Counted from the first letter of the stretch, positions 52,735 through 61,460 are shown. The stretch is 64,000 nt of DNA from Silvibacterium bohemicum (GCF_001006305.1 NZ_LBHJ01000003.1:609709-673708); one strand, 5' to 3'. Program-made: numbers and translations. The notes: generated by a model from the letters alone, not told the origin.

Positions 52735-54405
52735 CTATGCCTCTTGCCTTTGCAGGCTTTGGCTATCCGCGATCGGTTCATCGGAGTACTGCGTCTTGGG
52801 ACCGATCTCGCCGAGAAGCGGCAGAAGGGTCGCGTCGACCTCCACCTGCAGGACATATGGCCCAGGGAAGGCAAGACCTTTCAAAATTGCTGCTTCCAGC
52901 TCTGACGGTTTAGACACGTAATCGCCTTCACATCCGTAGCCTTTCGCAAGTTGCACGGTGTCGATACCGGGAAGGTCGAAGCCGGGGACTTCCGGTGCGA
53001 CTAGATAGGTGCTGAAGGCCTTCAGGATGTTGTATGCGTGGTTGCGCAGAATGATGTAGAAGACGGGTAGCTTGTGCTGCGCCGCGGTCCAGAAAGACTG
53101 GATCACATACTGCGTCGCACCATCCCCCATCAGGCAAATCACTTTACGATTCGTGCCAAGATCCCGCTCTGCCAAAGCCACGCCGCCTGCCGCGGGGAGA
53201 CCGTAGCCGAGGACACCGCTAAACATCGAAAAGAATGATCTCGGTTGAGAGATTCGGATGCGGTCATGCAAGGGACCGAGTGTAGACAGTGATTCCTGCA
53301 CAATGACCGAATTCTTCGGACGAAGCTTCTCAACCGTGTGGTAGAGATAGTCGGCCGTGATAATTTCGCCAACCGTCGGTTCCGGACTCGGCGGCAACGG
53401 CAGCGGCGCCTTGCGCCAGGTTACAGGAAGCAGTTCTACGAGAGTTGCGCAGGCGCGCGCGGGATCACAAACAACGCTATCCCCGACAACAGCGCGTGCG
53501 GTCTCTTCTGCACTGTCACTGAGGTGTATAAGTTTAGTGCCCTGCGGCAGCGGATGGCCCGGTGCGTAAGGATAATAGCGGAACACTGGCGCGCCAATAA
53601 CTACGACCAGGTCATATCCTTCGAGTTGCTTACAGACGGAACTCATACCACTAAGCAGCCCGCCCTGATAGAGGGGATGGTTTTCCGGAAAACCGGGCCG
53701 GCCCTCAAACGGCGCCGCCCAGACAGCAGCTTTCACTTTTTCTGCTAACGCGATCGCGTCATACCATCCCCCGGTTTGGTCTATCGCACCACCGAATACA
53801 AGTGCAGGGGTTTTCGCTGCTGCCAGTGCATCGGCCACAGGCTGCAACACATCTTTTCCAGCGGAGAGGCGAGGTTCGACGATGCGGAGCTGAGGCAATA
53901 CCGGACACTCCTTGTCCATGTCGTCCATGGGAAGAGAGAGATACACAGGTCCAGCGGGCGCCTGTATTGCGGTTGCGTAAGCTCGAAAGAATGCCGCAGG
54001 AACATCCTCAGCACGAGCGGGCTCATAGCTCCACTTCACCCACGGCTGGGCCTGTTGGTAGGGATTCTTGTTTGTCAGGTACGGCTCATGGATTAACATC
54101 TCCCGCATATGCTGTCCGGCGGTGATGATCATGGGCGTTCTGTTATAAAAGGCAGTTTCGATATTGCCCATGCCATTCCCACTACCTGCAGCGGTATGCA
54201 GATTCACATGCGCCACCTTGCCGGATGCCTGGGAGTAAGCATCCGCCATCGCAACAGCCACGGATTCCTGCAATGCGAGCACATACTGAAAATCTGAAGG
54301 GAACTCTTTCAGCATCGGCTCTTCTGTAGAGCCGACATTGCCGAAGATCTTTGTCATATCGAGCTTCCTCATCAGTTCAAATAGAACTTCCCTGACCGTC
54401 GCCAT
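52735..54405 (-). CDS. mdlC: ThDP-dependent 2-keto acid decarboxylase (benzoylformate decarboxylase-like)
   Basis: A 556-residue thiamine diphosphate enzyme. In benzoylformate decarboxylase numbering, Ser26 (FGNVGSTEEP), Glu47 (LALQE) and His70 (VNLHTAAGSGNG) fall exactly at residues 26, 47 and 70. The second active-site His (281 in the Pseudomonas enzyme) is replaced by Tyr in RYYPYAPGHPL, so the substrate may differ from benzoylformate. The ThDP/Mg motif is GDGATQYVIQSFWTAAQHKLPVFYIILRN. ATG at 54405 follows GAGGAGAGAA. It lies 79 bp after the mandelate-racemase-like gene, forming a keto-acid or mandelate-type catabolic pair; the mandelate dehydrogenase step is not encoded here. Confidence 0.85.
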   Translation of the reverse strand: MATVREVLFELMRKLDMTKIFGNVGSTEEPMLKEFPSDFQYVLALQESVAVAMADAYSQASGKVAHVNLHTAAGSGNGMGNIETAFYNRTPMIITAGQHMREMLIHEPYLTNKNPYQQAQPWVKWSYEPARAEDVPAAFFRAYATAIQAPAGPVYLSLPMDDMDKECPVLPQLRIVEPRLSAGKDVLQPVADALAAAKTPALVFGGAIDQTGGWYDAIALAEKVKAAVWAAPFEGRPGFPENHPLYQGGLLSGMSSVCKQLEGYDLVVVIGAPVFRYYPYAPGHPLPQGTKLIHLSDSAEETARAVVGDSVVCDPARACATLVELLPVTWRKAPLPLPPSPEPTVGEIITADYLYHTVEKLRPKNSVIVQESLSTLGPLHDRIRISQPRSFFSMFSGVLGYGLPAAGGVALAERDLGTNRKVICLMGDGATQYVIQSFWTAAQHKLPVFYIILRNHAYNILKAFSTYLVAPEVPGFDLPGIDTVQLAKGYGCEGDYVSKPSELEAAILKGLAFPGPYVLQVEVDATLLPLLGEIGPKTQYSDEPIADSQSLQRQEA

Positions 54406-54484
54406 TTCTCTCCTCATTCGTAGACTGTTGGGGACTTAGAACTCCCTCGCAGCAGTACTCGAGGAGGAGGTCGTAGTCGATTGA

Positions 54485-55579
54485 CTAGGCTTTCAGCGCG
54501 TACTTCGCGATGGCTTTTTCGTTCCAGCCGATCCCGGTTCCTGGCTTGTCGAGCGCGGTGATTTGACCTTTGATGGGTACGGTGGGCTCGGACAGGATTG
54601 GATTAGCCCAGTCGACCCACTCCAACCAGTGCGCCGTAGGAGTGACCCGAAGAAGATGGGCAGAGATTTCCGGATACACATGATTGGACATTTGAATCCC
54701 GGCAGCCGCGGCAACCCCCGCCGTCCTCATCCATCCGCTGATACCTCCTATACGCATGAGGTCGGGCATCACGTAGTGCACCGCCTTCGCCTGTAGGAAG
54801 TTCATCAAATCGCGCTCACCATAAAAGTTCTCGCCCATCTGGAGAGGGGTCGTCACGCGTTTTGCAATCTCTGCATAGCCAGCGATGTTGTTGTAGAGGA
54901 TCGGTTCTTCCAACCAATAGAGTCCTTCATTGTCGAGATCGCAACACCGCCTAATGGCATCTCCAAGACCCAAGGCTTGGTTAAAGTCCACCATGATGTC
55001 GACTTCTGCCCCGACCGCATCTCGAACGGCATGAATCGCTGCGAGGTCGTCGCGCAGTCGCTCATTACCGAGGCGAAGCTTCGCTGCTGTGAACCCGCCT
55101 TCCGACAGGAGCTCCTTTGCTTCAGCGCCCAAAGTGTCTACGCTGTGCCTCCACAGGCCATTGCTGTTGTAGGAACGGATAGGACCGATGCTTCCTCCGA
55201 GCAGACACGCCAAGGGGAGTCCAGCTTCTTTAGCGAGTGCATCCCAAAGGGCCATATCAACTGCAGCAGTCGCAAGAGTAGAAACACCGCTCACCCCCAC
55301 GACGTTGAGTGCCTTTTGCACAACCTGAAAGGCGTCGAAGGGTTCCGAACGGCCTGCTAGTTGAGTAGCGATATCGCGGATCTCTGCAATGATTGCCGTT
55401 ACAGCGTGTTCGCGATATGGCGCGATATAACTCGACCCGATGATGCCGCCCTCTAACTCTAGATCAACAAGGATCAAGGGCCATTGAGCAAACGTACCAA
55501 TGTCTGCGATGATCGGCCTGCGAAGCGGGACAAGGACAGCGCGTACGTTCGCGCGTTTAAGACGGCTCACCGAACTCAT
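54485..55579 (-). CDS. Mandelate racemase/muconate lactonising enzyme family protein
   Basis: A 364-residue enolase-superfamily member. Relative to Pseudomonas mandelate racemase, ligands and bases are offset by three: K167 and R169 (AKLRLG; the native KxK has Lys at the second site), metal ligands D198 (VDFNQ), E224 (LEEP), E250 (MGEN), D273 (MPDLMRIGG), base H300 (SNHVYPE) and E320 (WLEW). Loss of the second Lys, which acts on (S)-mandelate, suggests a one-base dehydratase or epimerase of altered specificity rather than a true racemase. ATG at 55579 follows AAAGGAAC. Upstream gene of the decarboxylase. Confidence 0.85.
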   Translation of the reverse strand: MSSVSRLKRANVRAVLVPLRRPIIADIGTFAQWPLILVDLELEGGIIGSSYIAPYREHAVTAIIAEIRDIATQLAGRSEPFDAFQVVQKALNVVGVSGVSTLATAAVDMALWDALAKEAGLPLACLLGGSIGPIRSYNSNGLWRHSVDTLGAEAKELLSEGGFTAAKLRLGNERLRDDLAAIHAVRDAVGAEVDIMVDFNQALGLGDAIRRCCDLDNEGLYWLEEPILYNNIAGYAEIAKRVTTPLQMGENFYGERDLMNFLQAKAVHYVMPDLMRIGGISGWMRTAGVAAAAGIQMSNHVYPEISAHLLRVTPTAHWLEWVDWANPILSEPTVPIKGQITALDKPGTGIGWNEKAIAKYALKA

Positions 55580-55764
55580 GATGTTCCTTTCGTTTCGGGC
55601 CCCCAGGCACCGAAAAGGTGTTGAGCATGACGCAAACAGCGTCACCGTGGACGCCTTCGGCGCTAATTCATGCGTTGACACACGTCGACTGTGGCGTCAA
55701 AGAAAGACGTCTCGATCGATGCATGTCAACTGAAAGTGAGGGCCTATAAGAGTACGGCCGTCCG

Positions 55765-57015
55765 CTATTTCAATAGCACGGGACCAGCATCGATCTTCAC
55801 GCGAAACAATATGTATGGCTTCTCGCGCAAATCCTGACCTTCGTGGAATTGTGGCTGGCGAGGGAACTGGTTCGCTGTGAAGTACAGGTAGCCATCGGAC
55901 GCAACAGAGAGCGTGTCCGGCCAGAGAACCCTTGGATTGTGAACGATTGTTTTCCACTCCCCGTTGGTTTGCATCTGACGAATACTGTTGTGTTCGTAGT
56001 CGCCGGCATAAACTCTTCCCTTATCGTCGCTCTCAAGGCCATCCGAGGCACCCTTTTCACCTAGGTCGACTACAGCCTCAGAGATAGTCTTGCTGTTGTC
56101 AGCGGTATCCAGGAGAAGTTCGGTCGGAACGGAGTATAGATGCCTGCTTGACAGCGGACAGTAGTAGAGCGTTCTTCCGTCGGAGGACAAGGCTATGCCG
56201 TCGGATGCAATGCTGAGGGGTACCGGGGCCTTCCCCTTCTCTCTTGTCGCGAGCCGCTCCCCTTCGACGATAGGGACGAAGGACAGGTCGGGCGAAGTAG
56301 ACCGATGGCCCGTGAGCTTGCGCCAGCTATTTCCGCTTTCGAGATCAACCACAATGATGCCGCCTGGGCCATTAGCGGACGAATCCGTGATATAGGCAAC
56401 GCCACCTTTACCCTTCCGCAGGTCGAAGCGCACATCATTGAGATAGGTTGTGGGTAGAACCGTCGTAGCGGGAAGGACGATACTCTTCACGACTTTATTC
56501 GTGACCAGGTCCACAGCGATTAGCTTGGCCGCACCTACCAGAGGTGTCGTAAACTTCGGAGCAGCCGTGTCCAGTATCCACAAGCGATTTGCCGCATCGA
56601 CGACGACGCTCTGTACACTTCCCAGGGTCTCCCCAGGGTGCGCCGGATCGAATGTATTGATGTGCTGATCGGGATAGGCCACGACTTTGCCATCCTGAAT
56701 CACACCAACCGTGAAGGGGACCCCATCTCCCCATCGGGGGAAGTTCAGGAAGATTCTTCCGTCGGCGGCAACTGTTACCCCCGTTGGCATTGCGTCAAAA
56801 AAGCGAAAGACCGGCTCGATACTTCCGATGCTGCGATCAGTCGCAATTTTGTCGTTGGACACACTTTCTTGGGGATTTACTGAGTTTTGCATATCACCTC
56901 CGCGTGACTGAGAATGGGCTAGCTGCCAGAAACTCAGAGACAGTGCTAATCCGAATGCCAAAGGCGCACAGACGATCTTCATGTGCGTACCGCAAACATT
57001 GAAAAAGTGCGACAT
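55765..57015 (-). CDS. Secreted SMP-30/major-royal-jelly-like beta-propeller protein
   Basis: A 416-residue exported protein. The signal peptide is HMKIVCAPLAFGLALSLSFWQLAHSQS; the mature part is a six-bladed propeller-like sequence (MPTGVTVAADGRIFLNFPRWGDG; VQSVVVDAANRLWILDT; YLNDVRFDLRKGKGGVAYITDSS; SDGIALSSDGRTLYYCPLSSRHLYSV; ASDGLESDDKGRVYAGDYEHNSIRQM) matching the MRJP/yellow and SMP-30 group; these may act as lactonases or tautomerases. Start at 57015 has GGAG at good spacing and lies 2 bp after the heme-binding gene's stop; an inner ATG at 56982 is an alternative. Confidence 0.85.
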   Translation of the reverse strand: MSHFFNVCGTHMKIVCAPLAFGLALSLSFWQLAHSQSRGGDMQNSVNPQESVSNDKIATDRSIGSIEPVFRFFDAMPTGVTVAADGRIFLNFPRWGDGVPFTVGVIQDGKVVAYPDQHINTFDPAHPGETLGSVQSVVVDAANRLWILDTAAPKFTTPLVGAAKLIAVDLVTNKVVKSIVLPATTVLPTTYLNDVRFDLRKGKGGVAYITDSSANGPGGIIVVDLESGNSWRKLTGHRSTSPDLSFVPIVEGERLATREKGKAPVPLSIASDGIALSSDGRTLYYCPLSSRHLYSVPTELLLDTADNSKTISEAVVDLGEKGASDGLESDDKGRVYAGDYEHNSIRQMQTNGEWKTIVHNPRVLWPDTLSVASDGYLYFTANQFPRQPQFHEGQDLREKPYILFRVKIDAGPVLLK

Positions 57016-57017
57016 AA

Positions 57018-57448
57018 TCAGGACTCCAGCGAGGCTAATAACGCATCGCGTCCGGCTTCGGCAACTGCAACATCCTGCTCCGTGGTGCCGGATCCGACGC
57101 CTATGGCGCCGAGTAACTCACCCTTGTAAATAATGGGGAATCCGCCACCAAGATTTGTGATTCCACCATGGCTGGCGAAGGCGAGGTTGGCGCCGAACTC
57201 AAACGGGATGCCACCCGTGGGAGCTCCGAGTGCAGCCGAAGTAGTAGCCTTGGCGATCGCAGGTTGAACGGCCAGGACTGCCGCTCCATCGATACGGGCA
57301 TAGGCCAATAAATTTCCACCGCGTCTACGACTGCAATGCACTCGGGTGCGGAAATTTCCATCGACTTTGCGACTGCAGCCGCGATGACTATCGCGGCACC
57401 GGCATAGGTCAACTGATTGCGGCTTTGGAAAAATGCTGTCTTCGACAT
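57018..57448 (-). pseudogene. GlcG/HbpS-family heme-binding-like protein with a single-base frameshift
   Basis: First frame: MSKTAFFQSRNQLTYAGAAIVIAAAVAKSMEISAPECIAVVDA. Second frame: GGNLLAYARIDGAAVLAVQPAIAKATTSAALGAPTGGIP, to GGITNLGGGFPIIYKGELLGAIGVGSGTTEQDVAVAEAGRDAL, the standard GlcG/HbpS sequence. The break is at about 57316-57322, where GCGGTGGAAAT should read GCGGGTGGAAAT, i.e. one G lost from a run of three. Without it the gene would be an intact about 143-residue protein. Upstream element copy 3 and the coupling to the propeller gene suggest an active operon, so a sequencing error is quite possible. Confidence 0.85.
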
Positions 57449-57535
57449 CTCAGGATCTCCTCGTAATCTAGAGATCGCGTGCGGCTTCTGCAATCTCACG
57501 AATGAGATAAGAATGCTCTTATTGGAGCGAACAGA

Positions 57536-57575
57536 CCAATACTGTTTGCGATGTCTTATGATCGCTTCTGCTTAT
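57536..57575 (-). promoter_or_regulatory. 40-bp repeated promoter element, copy 3
   Basis: Minus-strand: ATAAGC 1-6, ATCA 14-17, CAAAC 28-32, AGTATTGG 33-40. Shares ATAAGCAGAA and CAAACAGTATTGG with copy 4. Its TATTGG end is 88 bp before the glcG-like start, the likely promoter region of the glcG-propeller-racemase-decarboxylase set. Confidence 0.75.
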
Positions 57576-57987
57576 ACAAGCGATTGCGAAGATATGACGC
57601 TTGCAGGCTGCTCCGACATTCTCTGGGGAGGGGCCATTCTCGCCCATGAAATCAGCTCATTCTAGCTATTCGCGTTCCGCAATTCTCGCTACGAGGCATA
57701 GATTGAGGGCGATTGCGAAATCGACATAGTCGCCATGAGAACATTTCATGCTCTTTAAGTGAACGATTCGACTCCATATCTATACACCGCAAGTTCGGAG
57801 CTCCAGACCGGAACGCTTGAGCTGTCAAAGGGATAGTTCGTGGAGATGTGCCGACCCAGCAATGAACTGGTGGTGAGTCGCAGAACACAGTATGCACTGA
57901 ATGCAGATTAGATTTCTTCAACTTTCGATGCGTCCGCGAGGCGCTAATCGGGATGGATACCAAAACAGAAAGGCAGGCTGCCGGTCC

Positions 57988-58854
57988 ATGATTGAGAATC
58001 GTCATCTTCGCTACTTTAGCGTTCTGGCTCGCACACTCCATATGACTCGGGCGGCGGAACAATTGCATATCGCGCAGCCGGCGCTGACACAAAACATTCA
58101 ACAGCTTGAAGAAGAATTGGGAATATCCCTGATCCACCGAAACGGTCGCAAGCTGTCTCTAACGGTGGCCGGGGAGGTCTTCCTCCTCGAAGCAGAGCGT
58201 AGTCTCGAAAAGTTCGAGGGCGCGAAGTTCGCTGCTCAGCGCGCAGGTCGAGGCGAGCTCGGACACATAGCGATCGGCTTCGGAACGGCTGCCGACGTCG
58301 TTGTGGTACCTCGATTGGTAAAGAGCTTTGCGGACCACTACCCGGATGTTGCGATTCAGCTCAAGGAAATGGGAAGCGACGATCAGGTTCTTGCATTGCG
58401 GAGTGGGGAGATCGATATCGCGATCTCCTATACAACGCCCAACGCGGAATTCAATCATCGCGAACTGCCGCCTGAGTCATTGATCGTGCTCCTGAACGAC
58501 CAGCATCGCCTTGCGAAGCAAAATTCCATTGATATCGCAGATCTGAGACAAGATCGGTTGATTTTGCCCTCCAAGAATGTAGCAGCGACCCTCTCAGAAG
58601 CAGTCATGCTTGAATTTGCGGGATATGGCCTTAAGCCACGGTCGATACAAGAGGTGGCTACTTGGCAAACAGCGATCGGGCTAGTGTCCGTGGGTGTCGG
58701 AGTGTCGATTATGCCAGTCTCGGTGTCCGCATACACGCGAGAAAATGTCGTAACTCGTCCAATCAAAAATCCCGGTCGCGAAGTGCGACTGCTGCTTTCG
58801 TGGCAGCGAGGGAATGTTTCCTCTGTTGCTCAGCATCTAATATCCGCGATCTGA
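57988..58854 (+). CDS. LysR-type transcriptional regulator, paralogue B
   Basis: A 288-residue regulator starting MIENRHLRYFSVLARTLHMTRAAEQLHIAQPALTQNIQQLEEELG, a near copy of the HTH of the 44293 regulator, with a more diverged effector domain (HIAIGFGTAADVVVVPRLVKSF; LRSGEIDIAISYTTPNAEF). Because recognition helices are almost identical, both proteins probably bind the same DNA, and the 40-bp elements are the obvious candidate. The start at 57988 matches the paralogue's start. The gap 57576-57987 has no gene. The FAH-family gene follows 87 bp downstream on the same strand. Confidence 0.93.
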   Translation: MIENRHLRYFSVLARTLHMTRAAEQLHIAQPALTQNIQQLEEELGISLIHRNGRKLSLTVAGEVFLLEAERSLEKFEGAKFAAQRAGRGELGHIAIGFGTAADVVVVPRLVKSFADHYPDVAIQLKEMGSDDQVLALRSGEIDIAISYTTPNAEFNHRELPPESLIVLLNDQHRLAKQNSIDIADLRQDRLILPSKNVAATLSEAVMLEFAGYGLKPRSIQEVATWQTAIGLVSVGVGVSIMPVSVSAYTRENVVTRPIKNPGREVRLLLSWQRGNVSSVAQHLISAI

Positions 58855-58941
58855 TTCGGGCAAGTCGTTGAACACTGCCGCGTTCAAATGACTCCCTACC
58901 AAGTCCTTCATTGGCCACGCAAAACAAGAGGAGAAAGATTC

Positions 58942-59766
58942 ATGCAACAATTTGCACGTATCCGTCAGGCAGCAACCACGATTCCAGTACTCATTCGCAA
59001 TCAAACTCTTTTGGATCTTCGGCCGATTGTCTCTGACATCACGCCCGAGACGATTGCAAGCGGTAGCTTGACGAAGATCGAGGCTGGCGAACTCAAGGAG
59101 CTTTCAGGTGAAGTCACGTATTTGGAGCCAATCGCTGGGATTCGGCAGGTCGCGGCAACTGGGTTCAACTACAAGAAGCACATTGAAGAACTGAAGGTAC
59201 CTGCCCCTACCGAGCCCGAGGTCTTCCTCAAATCAACGCTTTCCCTAACTGGCCCTCTCGACCCTATTCGCCGCGGCCCAAGTGTGGGCGCGAAGCTGGA
59301 TTGGGAGACGGAATTAGCAATCGTCGTCGGACGCGAAGTGCAGGACATCGATGCAGTCGACGCCGCAGAATACATCTTTGGCTACACTTGCATTAACGAT
59401 ATCTCCGACCGAGCGACCCAAGTCGATGCAGCGCATGTACAGCATCTGGTTCGTGCGAAATCTCGCCCTACTTACGGCCCGATCGGTCCGTATCTTACAA
59501 CCGGTATTGATGCGATGAGCCTCGACGTCTGGACCAAACTCAACGGGAATTACGAGCAGCAAGGGAATACCAGCGATATGCTGTTCCACATCCATGAGAT
59601 GCTTGCTTACTTTTCTCGCTATATGCGGCTTCTTCCGGGGGACATTCTGGCGACTGGCACACCGCCAGGAGTCGGCATGGGAAAGAACCGGTACATGGCA
59701 GTCGGAGATATCCTGGAGTGCGGCATCACCCATCTGGGAGCCCAGCGGCACGAGATCATCGCCTAG
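58942..59766 (+). CDS. Fumarylacetoacetate hydrolase family protein
   Basis: A 274-residue FAH-fold enzyme: GIRQVAATGFNYKKHIEEL, EVFLKSTLSLTGP, the metal-binding DWETELAIVVGREV (Glu-x-Glu, with an upstream Glu), YIFGYTCINDISDR and LPGDILATGTPPGVGMGK. Family members cleave or decarboxylate keto-acids in aromatic breakdown. ATG at 58942 follows GAGGAGAAAG. Right next to LysR paralogue B, supporting a catabolic role in the same pathway. 59767-60038 shows no gene. Confidence 0.92.
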   Translation: MQQFARIRQAATTIPVLIRNQTLLDLRPIVSDITPETIASGSLTKIEAGELKELSGEVTYLEPIAGIRQVAATGFNYKKHIEELKVPAPTEPEVFLKSTLSLTGPLDPIRRGPSVGAKLDWETELAIVVGREVQDIDAVDAAEYIFGYTCINDISDRATQVDAAHVQHLVRAKSRPTYGPIGPYLTTGIDAMSLDVWTKLNGNYEQQGNTSDMLFHIHEMLAYFSRYMRLLPGDILATGTPPGVGMGKNRYMAVGDILECGITHLGAQRHEIIA

Positions 59767-60038
59767 CAGCGCGTTTCTGGAAGTCGATCTGATTCGGATA
59801 TCAACGCGGCGACAATCTTTTGTCGCCGCATTGATTGTAGGACGCTGTCGAAGGATCGCTCGAGCCAATGTGAGAATGGTTTCTTGGTGCATGCGCGTTA
59901 ACAATGACGTTCACGAATAACGTTGGCGGCACCTGGAATTCGGAGGATAACCCAGGGAGGGGGCTCAATTGCAGGCACAATGGGTGCCGCTGCAAGAGAG
60001 CAAGCCTCCTCCCTGTGTAGTCTAGGGAGTATGGGATG

Positions 60039-60671
60039 CTAAGCAGTTTTCGGCTGAAGTTCGGCGATAAATTGAAGATGCGTGAGTGGACGTGAGAACA
60101 TCCAGAAATTCTTCTCTACCGCCGCTCGCTGCTCCTCTTCGCCGATCGTGGCCGTGCAGTCCGTCAGGGTGACGACATCGTAGCCCTTGTCGTACCCAGT
60201 ACGGGCTGTTGATTCGACACAGCAGTTCGTCAGCAGGCCGCCTATCGCGATCGTCGTAATGTTACGGCGCCGAAGGATGAAATCGAGATTCGTGGTTGTA
60301 AAACCGTCGAAGCCTCTCTTTCCCTCAACGATGATATCGCCCGCCTGCCGAGGGAGAGCATCGACGATCTCCGCCCCCCATGTCCCCTTACGAAAGGCGT
60401 TTGCCTCAATGACTTTTTTCAGGAGTCCGTATGGGTTCGGTCCGAGTTCACCAAAGCCGTCGGCGAACGTAATCGGAAGGAACATGATGGTCGTGCCCAA
60501 TGCACGCGCCTTTTCGACGAGTTTTGCGGTGTTCGCTAGCATGTTACTGCTCGCGACGACGTCCTTGACTCCGCTGTGCATCGCACCCTTCGGCGATAGA
60601 AAGTCGTTTTGATACTCAATTAGCACCAATGCTGCCGTCTTCGGATCCACCAATTGTTTGTTTTCTGCCAT
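60039..60671 (-). CDS. Isochorismatase-like cysteine hydrolase
   Basis: A 210-residue hydrolase: ALVLIEYQNDFLSPKGAM, Lys 118 in VEGKRGFDGF and nucleophile Cys 151 in GGLLTNCCVESTARTGYDKGY. The first triad position is Glu 19 (LIEYQNDF) rather than the usual Asp, as in some YcaC-like members, so it need not act on isochorismate. ATG at 60671 has AAAAGGA upstream. The inverted repeat at 60707-60722, 36 bp upstream, overlaps a possible -10 box TATACA, indicating control by the MarR protein. Confidence 0.9.
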   Translation of the reverse strand: MAENKQLVDPKTAALVLIEYQNDFLSPKGAMHSGVKDVVASSNMLANTAKLVEKARALGTTIMFLPITFADGFGELGPNPYGLLKKVIEANAFRKGTWGAEIVDALPRQAGDIIVEGKRGFDGFTTTNLDFILRRRNITTIAIGGLLTNCCVESTARTGYDKGYDVVTLTDCTATIGEEEQRAAVEKNFWMFSRPLTHLQFIAELQPKTA

Positions 60672-60706
60672 GAGCTTTATCCTTTTCTATCGTCCTGGAG
60701 CGAGCG

Positions 60707-60722
60707 GTAGATGTATACACAT
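60707..60722. promoter_or_regulatory. 16-bp inverted repeat operator, copy D
   Basis: AGATGT-ATAC-ACATCT, perfect 6-bp arms, with outer GGT and ACC extending the symmetry. Overlaps a TATACA that could be the -10 box of the isochorismatase-like gene. Confidence 0.75.
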
Positions 60723-60936
60723 CTTCTACCACCGTGAAGGACCGTTCTCGACGCGGCTCAGTTCGACATGAGTCCGTTGGGTCTGGTTATTCTGGCGACC
60801 TTCCGAAATGATGAAGATCGGTGAATCGATGGGATCTCATTTGAAGAGTAGCGACGGAAATTATGACGCTACCGCCACTACAGGTCTCTCGTTGCCACCA
60901 GAAGGGGCTAGTCATCAAAGCTCGACAACCTGGGTC

Positions 60937-61323
60937 TCAGCTGATGTTCCAGATGTCCTTGTCCCACAGCCATTGGCCGTCTTCCTGCTTCCAGTGCACG
61001 ACGTACTTGGCGGTCGCCGATCCATTTTCCCCAAGGTTCAACTCTGCCTCACCGACTTCGACTGCGGTGTTGCCGGTTATCTCGATATTCAGCGTGGCCA
61101 GCTTAGCCCCCTTGATTCCCAACGCGGTGAATCCAGCCTGCCAGAATCCCCTGATAGCCTCTCGCCCATTCATGAGTGACGCCCTTCGCGGAAGAATTTG
61201 AGCGTCGGCTGTATACACACGGTTTATCCCGTCAAGGTTTCCTTGGCCTACAACCCCGAGACAGAATCGCCGGCTTGTCTCCTGCACCGCTCTGAGAACG
61301 TCGTCAGACGGAACCATACGCAC
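60937..61323 (-). CDS. SnoaL-like / DUF4440-type protein
   Basis: A 128-residue cytosolic protein with the NTF2-like cone pattern: ETSRRFCLGVVGQGNLDGINRVYTADAQILP, NGREAIRGFWQAGFTALGIKG, NTAVEVGEAELNL and WLWDKDIWNIS. SnoaL-like proteins include cyclases and isomerases; activity here is unknown. The 40-bp element copy 4 lies 98 bp upstream in the expected orientation. Confidence 0.85.
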   Translation of the reverse strand: MRMVPSDDVLRAVQETSRRFCLGVVGQGNLDGINRVYTADAQILPRRASLMNGREAIRGFWQAGFTALGIKGAKLATLNIEITGNTAVEVGEAELNLGENGSATAKYVVHWKQEDGQWLWDKDIWNIS

Positions 61324-61420
61324 CCCTCAATCAAGCAATCCAATCAGACAGGACTGCCTCCAACAGGACCCTGCAGATCCCATGGTCATGCTCAGGATGC
61401 GCCCACAGCTTACCAATTAC

Positions 61421-61460
61421 CCAATACTGTTTGCCCAAGACTTTGATTGTTTCTGCTTAT
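61421..61460 (-). promoter_or_regulatory. 40-bp repeated promoter element, copy 4
   Basis: Minus-strand: ATAAGC 1-6, ATCA 14-17, CAAAC 28-32, AGTATTGG 33-40. Located between the HxlR stop and the SnoaL-like start, 98 bp from the latter. Confidence 0.75.

Noticed and set aside
61210-61225. Possible fifth MarR-type site around TGTATACACA
   Set aside because: Only three bases per arm match and it lies within the SnoaL-like coding sequence.
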